A stretch of 64,000 nucleotides of DNA, taken from Thereva unica. Its lineage: Eukaryota > Arthropoda > Insecta > Diptera > Therevidae. This document shows, piece after piece, positions 43,200-55,309 of the stretch (the first letter of the stretch is position 1; each line of letters begins with the position of its first letter). The translations under genes were made by a program, and so were the position numbers. The notes beneath the pieces are model-generated. The model searched no databases and was not told the DNA's origin. It saw nothing but the letters and a program-made list of their open reading frames with translations. The DNA is taken from NCBI GenBank assembly GCA_949987705.1, contig OX465281.1, forward strand, positions 238,225,143 to 238,289,142. Direction: 5' to 3'.

Positions 43200-43870
43200 A
43201 TTATTAAAAAAAAAAAACCAAAAAAATATTCTAGTCCCCCGACCCCCAAATTCACAAAAACTGTTTTTTATGAAAATTGTATTTTGTAGGCAATAATATT
43301 TGGTATAAGTAGCTGAAAAAAAAATTGTTGCCTACAAAATACAATTCGAAAAAAATCGGGTTTTCGGTTCTTTTTTGGCCAAAAAGTGATTTTTGCTCCT
43401 TTTGACCTTAAATAACTTCGAAAGGGTTAAATTGTCGAAAAAATGACCTGAGGACTTTTTGTAGGCAATAACGTTTCACATTAACTAATAAAAAAAAATT
43501 TCCGAAAATATCAGTTTTTGAGTGAAATTTTTAGCCAAAAAGTGATTTTCGAAAAATTTGATCTTGAATAACTTTCAAGGGGTTAATCGAGTCAACATTT
43601 TTGTTATACCTAAAGTTGTAGAGAATTTCATTGTCAACATTTTAAGCCACCACAAGGGGTTGTATGACCTATAGAAACCGAAACACGTGAAAAACTCGGG
43701 AAAAACGCGATATCTCCGGCGGCCATGTTTTTTTTTTGGATTCCGAAATTGTTTCCTAAAATGTCACAAGGAAGCTGTGTATCAATTTTCAGCCATTTTG
43801 GAGTTTTGTCTCCTTTCGTGCGTTTTTTTTGCTATCCCCGGACTATTAAGCTTACACGACTTAGATATTT
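43200..43870. repeat. Dispersed repeat family C, copy 1
   Basis: Shared with 62560-62990 in the same orientation: AACTTCGAAAGGGTT, GTAGGCAATAACGTTTC (GCAGGCAATAACG in the other copy), CCAGTTTTTGAGTGAAATTT-like, GATATCTCCGG, GGCCATGTTT, GTCACAAGGAAGCTGTG and ATCCCCGGACTAT. It also contains A/T runs and a short internal inverted repeat near 43280-43345 around GCAATAATATTTGG. It is non-coding. Confidence 0.7.
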
Positions 43871-44049
43871 TTTTAGTTTTTTGTTTTTTAATTTTTTTTT
43901 ATTTATTGTTTTGATTTAGCACTTTCACTATGACACCAATTTTTATATAATATAAACAAAACGAGGCACAAATTAATTGTTAATGTTGGCTAGAGAAGGA
44001 ATTGCATCTCTCTTCTTTTATATAAAAGGCCCACTATACTGTCAACGGT

Positions 44050-44930
44050 GGACGATGGAAAAAGTGATAAGAGACGCAGGAATTAACACAGCGGGCAGTA
44101 TTTTCAACAAGTCGGTACAATTATTGGCGTACGCTGACGACATCGTAATACTAGCCAGATCCCCCGTAGCAATGAAAGAAGCCTTCATATCGCTAGAAAG
44201 AGCAGCAAAGAAACTCGGACTAGCAATTAATGAAGAGAAAACGAAATATATGTGCATCTCCAAAAGACGTAATGATTGCCAGAATATGACAATTGATACA
44301 TACAACATCGAAGCAGTAAAAGAATTTATATATCTAGGGACGCTAATTTCAAAAGACAACGACACGACATTTGAAGTTAAAAGGAGATTAGCGCTGGGAA
44401 ACAGATGCTACTTTGGGCTACGTAAACATTTCTTATCAAGGAACATATCAAGAAGCACTAAAGTAAAACTGTACAGAACTCTTATAAGGCCAATACTACT
44501 GTATGGATCCGAAACCTGGACATTAAGAAGTAACGAAGAACACCTCCTAGGGTGCTTCGAAAGAAAAATCCTGCGCACTATATATGGAGGAATCAACGAA
44601 AACGGTGTTTGGAGGAGAAGATACAATCACGAATTGTATCAGTTGTATAAAGATCCAAACATCATTAAAACTATAAAAATTAACAGAATCCGATGGGCAG
44701 GACATGTTGAACGTAGCAGTGACGACAGCATAACAAAAATTATTATGAACAAGAGACCAGACGGACACAGAGGTACGGGACGTCCAAAAAAGAGATATTT
44801 AGACAGCGTAGAAGAAGATCTACGAACCCTAGGTATAAGAAATTGGAGACTTCAAGCCAGGGACCGACAGTTCTGGAGGAGGATGTTGCAGGAAGCCAAG
44901 GCCAATAACAGGCTGTGGAGCTATTTATGA
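44050..44930 (+). pseudogene. RTE-type LINE ORF2, C-terminal RT part
   Basis: Coding starts abruptly at the insertion joint (upstream in-frame codons belong to the target). It shows SVQLLAYADDIVILARS (catalytic YADD), FIYLGTLISKDNDT, RPILLYGSETWTLRS, INRIRWAGHVERSSDD and RRMLQEAKAN near the end. This is the well-known RTE palm, thumb and C-terminal region. There is no stop or frameshift over about 290 codons, so the insertion is young. Without the endonuclease and the RT start it cannot mobilise itself. Confidence 0.85.
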
Positions 44931-44935
44931 TGATG
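44050..44935 (+). mobile_element. RTE-type LINE, recent 5'-truncated insertion
   Basis: It is bounded by the 14-bp direct repeat ATACTGTCAACGGT (44036-44049 and 44936-44949). The 3' end is a short TGATGATGA-type tail, typical of RTE elements. The sequence between is the last third of ORF2 and is open from end to end. Target-primed integration with early loss of reverse transcription explains the structure. Confidence 0.85.
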
Positions 44936-44949
44936 ATACTGTCAACGGT

Positions 44950-46285
44950 TCCATCATTGAGTGCCTTGCAACACGGCCAGAGCTGATGTAGTTGTCGTTC
45001 CATCTAGTTTCTTGCTCCTACTTAAATCCCTTCTATTCATTCGTAGAGTACTTATTAATTAGCATAAAATTTTCATACTTCTATGAATAGTGACAGAAAT
45101 GCCATCTAGATTGTACCGCCAATTACACAAATTCAATGCGAGCATGTAATTAGCAAAGTAAATGTTGTGCTTTATGTTAATTCGTATCGTTCTTCTACAA
45201 AGTATTTCCCACATCTAAGAATGCGAGCTCCGCAAACTCAAGGGATTGGATCATATATGGATTTCGCTCCTTCATTAGTGCAAGGACTCGGTGCAACGTT
45301 TAATTTTCCAGTTCCCCTAATTGGGGATTTTGACGAGTTAATGTTTAAAGCAATCATTATTACCCTTTCGTCTAGCTATTGAAGAGTTATTCATTGGAAT
45401 AAGATTCAGGTAGTTGCTTGGGGGATAATGATGTTACAGTTAACTTTAATTCTATCAATATTTTGGGGTTTATGTGTTTTGAGGGATGTTTAAAACACAG
45501 CTTTACCAGAATCTTAACGCATCTAATGATACTTCTCTAAATTCCGTGTATAGATGCTATTGAATTGGAGACAGTTGCAAGTATCCTTCAGCTTTTCCAT
45601 AATTCCGGATGCATCCAAGAAAGCACGTACGATTCCTAAAACTCACTTAATGGAGCTCAAGTGATTTTGCGTTCGTATCATAGATTGTTTTGATCAGTAT
45701 AAACATAAAGTACGTCGAGCTCAGAATCTGTTTCTGTTGAAATTCTGAATGAAAATGAATTGATATTGATTTCCTGGGTAGAATAGTGTAGAAATATGCA
45801 TTCTGAATAGTTTAAATGAGAAATGTATACTACCACTAGCATGCATTTATCCTGCTTATTTCGTTAGAAAAAACCACGCAAAAACCAAGAGGAAATATAT
45901 TGTTGGTTTCAGCAAGTGTAAGGAAATTTGCTGTAACATTCTTAAAGATTGTCTTGAAAATAACTTCGCAAAACGACGTTATTTTTCTCTCTCATATATG
46001 TATGTAGTTCCGTAGGAGGGTTGGAGGATTAAAAAAAGTCAATACGTAAAGTACTCCCACAATAAATGGTGTACCATTTATTGGTACACCTCACGCGTTG
46101 AAGTGTATAAGTTAAGAGTTTGCAAAATATAAGATTATTAAAATAAATGCTATTTGGAGCTTAAAAGACTGTTTGTAATGGAATCTTATTGTTCTATTTA
46201 AAAATCAAAATTTAATGTAGGTTGTAGATTGAGGAATTATACGTTTAATTAAAACAAAATAGAGGGTAAACGAACCAACATGTAT
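44950..46285. other. Intron 1 segment, no gene recognised
   Basis: A 71-codon plus-strand frame at 45167-45382 looks somewhat protein-like but has no known motif or splice context. A near-palindrome AATAAATGGTGTACCATTTA lies near 46067. Confidence 0.35.
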
Positions 46286-46289
46286 AGAA

Positions 46290-47135
46290 ATCCAATCGGT
46301 TATTCTGGGCTGTTCACTTGTTTGAGTCATGCTATAGCCTGGTCACCGGGTACCTACACCTTGCCGTGGTGGTGGGGCTTGCGCATTTCGTAGTAGCATT
46401 AGGCTATGTCGGCGGTGATGAGCTGGTAGCCAGCAAGGCACCGATAGAGACACCCATGCCGAACAGGCTAATTGCGAAGAGGCCAGACTTAGCTAGGTAC
46501 ATCCACTTCCTTTCCCTTTTCTCTTTTTCCTTTATCTTTTCCCCTTCCCATTTCCCCCACTGCTAAGTTAAGGTATTTACCGTTCGATGGCTGCGTGGCC
46601 GGTCAGTTGTTAAAGAGTGCTGGTCACAAACGGTTCCCTTTGATGCCCAGGCAAGGTCGGAGGCCGCACTACTCGTGGGAGCTTTTATGGAAAGAACCGG
46701 GCTCAAGCATCCAAACCTGCTGTCTTGAAAGGCAGTAAATCTGATAAAGGGGAAAAGAGAGTTTTAGACTCTAATCCGAAGCTCCCTAATCCCTCCAGGC
46801 CAGTTGCTTCGACAGTAGCAGGCCCCTCAACTGCATCCGTGCAGTTTTCCAATATCCCCAAAGAGGCTACCAAAAACGCAATGCCTTCTGGCTCTAAAGG
46901 CGCTCCATCATCAAAGGTGAAGTTCCAAGAACAACGCAGCCCAAAAGAATCCTTGCTCAGCTGCTGCACTTGCGGCTCCAGATGGTAAGCCCTCGGGCAC
47001 TGCGGGTAACACAGACACGGAAGTTTTTGAACCCAACCCACCTAACACTGCGGAAGACACAGTTACGCAAGTAGCTGAATCCAATGTGCCTGACATTGCG
47101 TGTGACACAAGAACTCCAGACCCAGATGTGCGAAA
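46290..47135 (+). pseudogene. R1-clade LINE leader and ORF1 remnant (tentative)
   Basis: It is much richer in GC than its surroundings. The leader CTACACCTTGCCGTGGTGGT and the GGCCGGTCAGTTGTTAAAGA block are followed by an open, serine/proline/lysine-rich stretch at 46700-46988 (SKSDKGEKRVLDSNPKLPNP, RPVASTVAGPS). These suit the disordered start of an R1-type ORF1. The block around 46585-46655 recurs degenerately at 49984-50045. No zinc knuckle is present, so the call rests on composition and on the R1-like RT fragments nearby. Confidence 0.45.
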
Positions 47136-47139
47136 GTTC

Positions 47140-47990
47140 TCAATAATATAAATTGGAAATTAATGGTTTTTATGGGGATGCTCGAATAAATTCTCATATT
47201 TTCAGTTAATTCTCGGAAGTGTTCCAGATGAACCTACATAATATGTTGCACCCCGGCTTCACCGGCAGAACTGCGCAAGTTCGAGAAAATTGAACTTGAC
47301 TTTAAAATAACCTTAGGTCGCATACAACTTCCACATATTCAACAGAGGATGAGGCCCGACTGAACTCGAACTGTACTTACAAGTAAAAGCTTGCTCAAAA
47401 AAGAGTATTCAACTAGAATAATGGAATGCAATTCCAGTGAGCTTTTGCATTTCTAGCTTCTGGTGATAGAGTAACAATAATTTCAAGCGCGAACTGAACA
47501 TGAACTGGACTTTAGCCCATGAAGCCTCTTATGAGGATTGAACTGAACATTATTAAACTGAGGTCGGGAGCTCTTGTTTGGAAATAAAACTCAAAGTAGC
47601 CACCCACACGAAGACTCAAGAAGTACACAAAAAACAGTTTTATAGGAAAGAAACCAGAAAAGGGGAGCGAAAGAAATAACTCAAATTTCATTCAAAAATT
47701 CCTTGGGTAAAAACAAACATATTCTTCGGTTCAAAAATTCATACCCTTAATCCAAACATAATCAAAACTTTCATATTAAGAATAATTCTAAGCTGAAGGC
47801 AGCCTCCTTTGCATCATTAAATAACGAGATGCAAATCTTCTTGCGACTATTTTCTTAAGTCTTCATGTAGCACCCCTCATTTAGATTTAAAGCTCTTTCT
47901 TAAATTTTCTTCGATACAAGCAAGTAAGCTTGTGTTGCAATGAAGGGCCAAGCCTTTTTGTGGAATCCAATACTGACACATATGTATGTG
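47140..47990. other. Intron 1 segment, no gene recognised
   Basis: Nothing was recognised on either strand. Confidence 0.35.
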
Positions 47991-47996
47991 CATAAA

Positions 47997-48550
47997 GGCC
48001 GCCAAACACGGTCAAATTGGATGTACATCCAGGATTTGATCAAACCCATAATGCTGTAAACATGCTAAGGACGACGGCGAAACTATTTTCTTCGGCCACG
48101 GCGAATGGCCCGATGAAATTTGTTGCGAACACACACTAAGAGCGACGGCGACACAAATTAAAAAACACACATCGGAATAAACATCCTGCACAGCCGAGTA
48201 TGCTGCACACGCAACAGGAGCACACGAGAATAGCAACACAAAACCATGCCACATCGCACATACAACTTTGACGGGCGACGGCTACGAAATAGAACTTGGC
48301 TTGGATTGATTCAGTAGCCGAGCTCGGCGACGTAGTTATCGCAATGGTCTGCAAATTGTGCAGCTTCATTCAAAAGCGGTGTGTTCTATTCGTTTTTGAC
48401 AGTTGCTGAGCAAAGCGATTCGTCGGTCGCCCTTAGCATGTTTAAGGCATAAGTGTAACGAGTTTTGATCGGCAGACCGGCACGCAACCGATAGTTTTGG
48501 TTGTACATCCACACTTCGATGTACATTCGATTTGACCGTGTAGGGGGGAC
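47997..48550. mobile_element. TIR element with a second TIR element nested inside
   Basis: The outer ends GGCCGCCAAACACGGTCAAA (47997) and the inverse of GTCCCCCCTACACGGTCAAA (ending 48550) pair imperfectly and continue with ATGTACATC. No target duplication is clear. A second inverted pair, AACATGCTAAGG(A/G)CGAC, lies at 48059 and 48442 with TA on both sides. No transposase is present in either. Confidence 0.55.
48059..48442. mobile_element. Inner TIR element, TA-flanked (384 bp)
   Basis: The left end AACATGCTAAGGACGACGGC is inverse to the right end. TA precedes and follows (48057-48058 and 48443-48444). CTAAG(G/A)(A)GCGACGGCGA-like units are iterated at the left end. It is non-coding. Confidence 0.5.
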
Positions 48551-48574
48551 TTTAGCCAATCCTTCAAGTTTTTA

Positions 48575-48950
48575 TCAAAAGATGCCTAAGTCATACCCTA
48601 AAAAATCAGCTGCCAAGATAGAATTAGAAATAAAAGCCATAGCACCGTGCCGGCCAAGAAATAGTAGATGGCGAAATTAGTCGAAGCAACTGAAATTGAA
48701 TTAGTCACACCTTGTGATGACAAAACGACCAAACCAAACAGTCCTTGGCTATAATCCGCAAGTAACCCGTCGAGATGGAAGACCTAGAACATTGTGGTGG
48801 AGAACCTTATTACCAAAACCAACAACAACTGGGCGATCCTTGACGGAGTTGACAGCTATCGCACAAACCAGAGTCCGCTAATGGGCAACCTGTTCTGCCG
48901 TATTCGGCACAAAGGATTAAAGGAGCATCAGAAGAAGAAAAAGATTCGTG
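48575..48950 (+). pseudogene. RTE-type LINE 3' fragment, degenerate second copy
   Basis: It aligns with 42055-43008: CCTAAAAAATCAGCTGCCAA, GTGCCGGCCAAGAAA, CACACCTTGTGATGACAAAA, CCGTCGAGATGGAAGACCTA, and the GGATTAAAGGAGC end with a GAAGAAGAAAAAG tail. Many point changes and stops show it is older. The site of the CAG-flanked TIR element is empty in this copy. Confidence 0.7.
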
Positions 48951-48959
48951 TAATTCCTT

Positions 48960-49980
48960 TCACAAATCCATCCGATTAAATTAAACGTAAAAAATGTTTA
49001 TATTAAAAATTTTTATGTTACTTTAATGTTAACGATTTTTCGACGATAAAGCGAAACCCCCACAATTTGAACTCGTTCATAATTTCATCTCCATTGAATT
49101 CGATGGACATAAAAGCGTTATTATTTTCACAAGAAAATTCCTTTCATCATCATTATAATTAAATCTCTTACAGACAGAGAAAATTTCCGGCAATGAACAA
49201 CAGAATAAAATTTGATTATGGCCTAAAATCTCGATTAATTAAGCTCTTGTAGTTGATGGAGGAATATTCCTTAACTGCCACGCAATAAATGAAAATATGA
49301 TAAGAAGTAAACTGATTAATAAATATTTTATGGAGAAAATTATTGAAATAATTGAATGTTTCAAATATATTTATTGGGTGGGTGAGTTGCGATTTTTTGG
49401 GGAAATTGTTTATATATGAGAATTTTCGTTTGCTTGAATGATTGGTTACTAGGAATTTAGTGCCCTTAAGGGCATAACCGTGAAACGACTTTGACAATGC
49501 TATTATGAATTAGATGATGAAGTTAAGTTGTAAGTTGTCATGATTATAAAAATGACAACTTCAGTAAGAATGAACAATTAAATTAGCTTTGATATTGAAT
49601 TATTGTTCAGAAATCCTTTCATAGTTGAACAAAATACTTGAAATGAATCTATTATGTGTCATTTCTTTATGTCTTTACGCCGATTGTATGATTTCACAAA
49701 ATCGGACCCAACTGTAATTACAAAAGTCAGCCTTTGCAATATGATTATTGTTGTTCCCGAAATATAAGTGATTTTTTGTTTAAAATGAAAATTAAATAAA
49801 AGAGTTTTTGCTATATAAGTTTTATTTATGTATTAATACTGTTACTGAACAAGCCAGGGTGAAGAGGCCTTAAAAATATAGGTACACTCAGTTCCTACTT
49901 TCTGTTTTCTTAATATAGTTCTTGTATGGCATGCTGCTGCCCCATCACTTTAAATTTAAGGTTTAATGTTACAATACCAC
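48960..49980. other. Intron 1 segment, no gene recognised
   Basis: It is AT-rich, with nothing identified on either strand. Confidence 0.35.
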
Positions 49981-49983
49981 GAG

Positions 49984-50045
49984 CTGAATGGCCACCTATT
50001 GGTTAAAGAGCCTGCCACAAACGGTCCTGGGAATGCCCTGACAAA
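49984..50045 (+). repeat. R1-like LINE leader fragment, second copy
   Basis: GCTGAATGGCCACCTATTGG, GTTAAAGAG, CACAAACGGT and ATGCCC follow the same order as 46588-46655. Confidence 0.5.
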
Positions 50046-50689
50046 ATATGCATGAGGCATGAACATTTATAAATGTCTTTCTGCCTTTCTTTGCTAACAA
50101 GTAGCAAAGTGAGCTTATTTTTCCAGCATCACTCGTCACAAATAACACAATAGCAAAAAAAAATTCAGGATGCACTGGTCTATCGGCAAAGTAACGGAAC
50201 AAGGCCTATGACTGCAATTGCTGAAACTTCTCCAACACGAACGAGGTACAGCTTACCCCTGGTGTGGCAATTGCTAAACATAGGTTTTCAAGTACCAAGG
50301 ACAGTAGAAGTCAAGTAAAACATGGGCAACAACAGACGCGATGGAAGTTACCAGCCATAATGAGAGTGCTAATACCGATTTACTTGAACACCGCTCTCTT
50401 GTCAAAATATTTCAAGTTAATCTGTCATTCAGTTGTCAACTGGTAAATTGAAACATTTCGTGTACGAGTAAATTTGGTCAAACAAGTCCGCAAATGGTAG
50501 GACATGGTATCATCAACACGAATCTCCGCCCACGAACATCGACGGAAATCAAACCAGTTTTGATTTTAGTCAGACCGTTGGTCGGACCAAAAAACTGGTA
50601 TGCGTTCCGGCCCGTACTCGGCTAACATCACCTCGAACATGGTCCCTGTACCATGTTTACTCGTACCATGTTTTAGCGTCTCCACGGGC

Positions 50690-51130
50690 CTTCATGCACA
50701 AAGTTTGTGAGGCGCATACGCCCGAGCGCACCGTCTTAGCCGGCTCTATGGTTGTATTGGCCCTTACTAGACAAGTCCCATCTCCTCACGGTGATGCACA
50801 CAGAATGCCCGAAAGGCACTTAACCATTCGCTGAGTTTATTTTTCTTCTATGGCCCGTTCTGTCCAATGCCGCTGCGCATGGCGATCCATACAATAGGAC
50901 CGAACTAATCACTCTTCTCATTAGTAGGCATCAGCTTGGCTTGGGACCCCATACAAGTAGGCAGTATCCTCGTGAGTGCTGCACTATTGACCCGTCAAGA
51001 GCACCCGGTGAGCCTTCGGTCAATTATCACTCCCAAATACTTAAGTGCGGGGTGGGAACGGATGACCTACTACGACCTACTTTCACCCCTATCGTCTCCA
51101 GACTTCCATTTGTTATTAACACTAATTCCG
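50690..51130 (-). pseudogene. R1-clade LINE RT fragment (thumb region)
   Basis: The minus strand reads SHPALKYLGVIIDRRLTGCS, stop, RVNSAALTRILPTCMGSQAK, then SVLLYGSPCA in a shifted frame and a CLSGILC-like block. KYLGV(I/M)(I/L)D.RL followed by LLYG(A/S)P is diagnostic for R1/I-group RT thumbs. Several stops and frameshifts are present. Confidence 0.65.
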
Positions 51131-51875
51131 TTTTGTGCTCTCCCGGGTAAAACTAAAACTCGCCCGCAACTGGCACGCCCCAGGCATGCATTCTCCCGCC
51201 ACAGGCATGGAATCTCCCGCCACAGGCATAAAAGAAATCGCCTGTAAGATTTAAAAAAAATATATTCGAAGAAGAAAAGGGGCAATTATCTTGGTGACCA
51301 CCATAACGGGTGCCAATTGCATAATCAGAAGAAAGGTTCTCGTTCGATTGCATAGGTCAAGCAGCATTGGAGGTGGTTAGTGCTTAGCTCGGGACTGTTT
51401 AGTAAAAAAGCACTCGTGTTTGGTATGGTCTATGCCGCTGCGGATGCATTTATAAATGTTCATGACTGAATTTTTAGATATCCGTGCTTGTGGCGGGAGC
51501 ATGCATGCATGTGGCGGGAGAGTGCGTGCCTCTTGCGAATATTTTTTTTATATTTCTATGCCTGTGGCGAGTGCGTGCATACTTTTGTAATATGCCTACA
51601 TTTGTTCGTTATGCGTGCTAGCTGCAGGCTCGTGCGTGCTAGTAGGAAAATTGCCCTCTAAATTAATTTTAATCGGGCTGCTAACATAAGATCTGTGTTC
51701 TCGAGCCACATCTTGATCTCACATAGCGTGTTGAGGGCGTCTGTACTGAAATACGGAAATATTGACTGCAGCAGTTTGCTCCATTGTCGATTTATTTTTT
51801 TTATAAACGAAGATATCTATAAAGGTAAGAAATACAGCGGGTGATTAAATCAATTCTTAGGGAACAGAAACTCAC
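51131..51875. other. Intron 1 segment with short GC-rich iterations
   Basis: Near 51170-51235 the phrase GGCATG(G/C)A(A/T)TCTCCCGCCACA is repeated, and near 51480-51625 related TGGCGGGAG.GTGCGTGC phrases occur. There is no coding content. Confidence 0.45.
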
Positions 51876-51879
51876 GATT

Positions 51880-52010
51880 AAGTTTTTTAGAACAGAGTCT
51901 ATACCAATATTTTGGAGTTCAATCGACAGAGCAGTGTGCCATATCCAGTCAAAAGCCCGGGGAATATCTAGACCAGACTAAGTACTAGTTGATATTGGGC
52001 AAACGAGTCA
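51880..52010 (-). pseudogene. Jockey/CR1-like LINE RT fragment
   Basis: It resembles 35180-35275 (TATACCAATA, TTTGGAGTT, CGACAGAGCAG, GCCATA, ATATCTAGA, CCAGACT in order). The orientation is the same as in the larger remnant. Too short and worn to show motifs. Confidence 0.55.
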
Positions 52011-54425
52011 AAAACTTTTGTGAGGCACACTTCTTAGCTAGACATACTTTTTTTGGTGCCTAGATACTGATTCACAAAATGCTGTTGCGTAAGAAACGTC
52101 TCTTGCATTGATTTAACTTTAACAAAGTTTTAGTTTTCGAACTTGGAAGACTTTTAGTTGTTTACATGTTTCCCTAATTTTACATCAACTAACTTCCAAT
52201 AACTTTAGCCACCCTCCCCTATTGTTACATAACATTTGAGTGAACTTCTTAACACTATTTAAACACTTGAAGAAACTTCCAGGATGCTTAGCATCATCGA
52301 GATGTGTATGTGTGTAGAGAAATTTCGCTTTTATATTTAGTTGCAAGAATTTCTTTTTCGCACAAAGTACGAAACATGCTGCAATGTAGACGTCTCCTTT
52401 CAGCATCTTAAGAGGCTTAAGCATAAATCGAGCAGCTTTAATAATTATTCACGACATGTCTAACACGTTCCTGCAACCAGGCTCTCAACAACAACATATC
52501 ACACTTGCGAGTTTCCTCCCCCTCCTCGCAGGAAAAACATAAAAGCACCTAGGAGTAGACGTGCGAGAATTTTAAATTAGTATGGCGGTTTGGGTAGCGT
52601 GCTGTTTTCAGTGAACAAAGTTTCATAATCCTAAAACGGTTTCAGGTTTATACTTTATGTTGTTTAGATCCTGATCCTTGAACAAAGTGTTTCTAAAACA
52701 TTTTTAAGACAGCCAGTAATGATGTATGCGGCCTTCTTACATATCTGCTTCCACTTGATCTAAACGATTTTCTGTGTCACTTTTGTCATCCGCTGAAGAA
52801 TTCCTTTTTTGTTTTTTATGCTCTGGGTGGAAAATGAAAATGTCCTTAGGATCTTCTACACAATGTTCCTGTTAGTAACTTTTAAACTGAATAAGACGAA
52901 GGATAAAAGAACAAAGGATAGACAAAATGGGATACAATTAATTTTGGCATAGAATTACATTAGGGAAATTTGTGAGGCGTTTCTTCTTTTTTGTTACTTT
53001 ACTCAAGAAGTTTGTGGAGAAAATTTCTGTTTCCTTTTTGCATTGTTGTTGTTGTTGCTGTTGTTGTTGCTATTTTGTTTTTCTTTTTCTCACAACTTGT
53101 TGTCCTGTTTGGCCAACGCTTATAGCAAGGGCAAATGACTTTAAGGCCTTTAAATTAAATTTACTAAAAGTAATTTTCTGTTTTATTAAACGTATCGCTT
53201 ACCCTATTTAGCTGAGTTCGTGAAGGACCATCAGAGAAAATTTTTCTTGTCTTTTAGATATTTTTTTTTGCATTTCCTTGAAATTGTAATTAGAGGGAAA
53301 ATGATGTCAATTTATTAACAAAATGATTGGCTATTAGCTGAAAAATTACAGGCTGTCAGAAAAAAACTGAAAGTAAATTAATAATACTGTAAGGACGATC
53401 ATTATTAATGTATTGGCATTTGTAAGGATATAGATCGAATTTTCTTAGGAATTGAGAGATTAAACTGTTATGTAAATTGCCATGTTATCGGCTATGTTGA
53501 ATCAAGAAATATGCAAAACATGACCTGACTCCTTCTTAAGATTCAAACAAAATCAGACTCTATTTTAGGCTATAGATTCCGGTTCACTCCAGGTTTTAGC
53601 AATTTCTTCTAAAGTTCTTTTTGCTTAATTCCATTTTATGTAATTCTGAGCAGATATTTTCTTTTATGTCCTGGAGCTCATCTTCACGATTATTCTCCAT
53701 CGCAACTGGATTTGCACCATGAAGATTTAGAAAATTCGTGGCCATAATATTTTTGTTTATGAAACAGTTCAAGTTTAAAAGTCATCCTTTGTACTACTAG
53801 TTCGTTTGTACTAGTACTAGTATTTGTCATTGTTGCAATGTTAAGTAGTTAGCTTTTTCCGTAGGTAGGTATAGAGGAGAGGATAAATTTATAAGAATCT
53901 GGAGGATGATAAAAGCGATTGACCTTACAATGGACCCAGGACCGGCACTTTCATAGGTACGGATGTTGCACTTGCACCGGGCGCAATTTCAGGAATTAAA
54001 ACAAAACAAAAATGAAACTTAAAAAAATTTGTTAATATATTCCCGTGACTTCGTGTTCATTTATTAAAGGAATACATTTTAGTGGCAGAGCTAAGCATAG
54101 GAATCACCCTTCATACTACCAGTCGTTTATGTCGTTTGTTACGCAAAGAGAATAGATTTACACATAGCTAACTGATACGTATTTCTGCTGTATGACATAT
54201 GAAGGATTAAAAAGGAATAAGAAGAAAGAAGATCTATAACAAATTTCAAAAAAAAAAAATGGTGTTCAAGTCGATGTTCTCAATAGCAGCCGGCTGAGCC
54301 AGACATGCAACCATCGGAAGACACTCTCGTCGGAATTTAATGAGTCCTGAGACAGGTGGATTTCTCTAACCAAACGACCACATTTACAAGGACGAATACT
54401 GTCTGTTAGGTGAGGACTTTCATAC
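52011..54425. other. Intron 1 segment, no gene; TTG microsatellite
   Basis: A TTGTTG/TTGCTG microsatellite lies at 53041-53072. Nothing else was recognised. TACTACTAGTTCG-TACTAGTACTAG near 53792-53823 is a short palindromic patch. Confidence 0.4.
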
Positions 54426-54429
54426 CAGG

Positions 54430-54970
54430 CTTACTCTAACCATCATGTGATGATGTGCATCAGAAGAGAGTAGTCGTACAGTGCGCACTGAGGGTATTAT
54501 TATTGCTTTAGTGCATAGTGTTGGGGAGGAGGCAATTCGCTATCATGCACGGGTGAATGCACCGAAAATAAAATAGCTGTGCATGCCTGTTTCTGTCCCC
54601 CAGCTTTGCTCAATACTGCTGCATAAACAGGCACTGTGTAAAGTTAGCCTGACCTTACCACCCTCGCCATCAGAAGAGGTCGGATCGGTTTGAGCAGCAG
54701 CATTTGGCAGCATTCTTGGAAATGCTGCAAAAATAGCTGAAGCTTTATCCTCCAAAATTAAGCCTCTGGTCGATCATTACTCCCAGGCACCTTAAGCTGG
54801 CTGTGGATGAATGATCTGTTCCCGTACCTTGAATCTTACCGATACTAGACCAGGCTGCTGATCAGCGCAGTTACAGGTTTGGTTTGTGTGTTCAGCCAAT
54901 GGCATACCAGCGTTTTCCTGCCACGCTTTAATATCTCAGATAGCTTCGTTCGCGCATAATTTTATCTCAT
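54430..54970 (-). pseudogene. R1-clade LINE RT fragment, second
   Basis: The minus strand reads ...EAIWDIKAWQENAGMPLAEH (RT palm C-side), then a broken stretch, then EDKASAIFAAFPRMLPNAAA and a following SSDGEGGKVRLTLHSA. The ASAIFAA..RMLPN motif is typical of R1-clade RTs. Stops at the KYLGV position and after GTE show decay. It is distinct from the 50690-51130 piece. Confidence 0.65.
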
Positions 54971-55309
54971 CGAGCCTCAACACATCATTATACATTGTGA
55001 TCCACAGGAGCTTAATATGGGTATGAAAACTACTAATTTTTTTCTCTCGCAATAGTATTGAATATCTTAGAGGACATAAACTAGAATTTTTTGAATTCCT
55101 TCGCGGGTTACCCCACTTTAGAGACCTCTGAGGTAGAGGAGGGAATAAAAAAAATATAAAGCACTCTAATAGGATCAATTATAATTTCATGTCAATTATT
55201 ATTAATGTTTACAACCGAGCTAGTCTGCCAGAATCACTAGTTTCATTTGAGCAATTTAATTTTCTACTACGAAGGTTAATCTTACTCGCAACTGGTGTTG
55301 ATTAAGACA

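Noticed and set aside
43977..44049. Start of the RTE frame at the first ATG
   Set aside because: These codons precede the insertion joint and include the target duplication, so they are not RTE sequence.
45167..45382. 71-codon plus-strand frame that looks like an exon
   Set aside because: No matching motif, no convincing splice sites and the wrong strand for the host gene.
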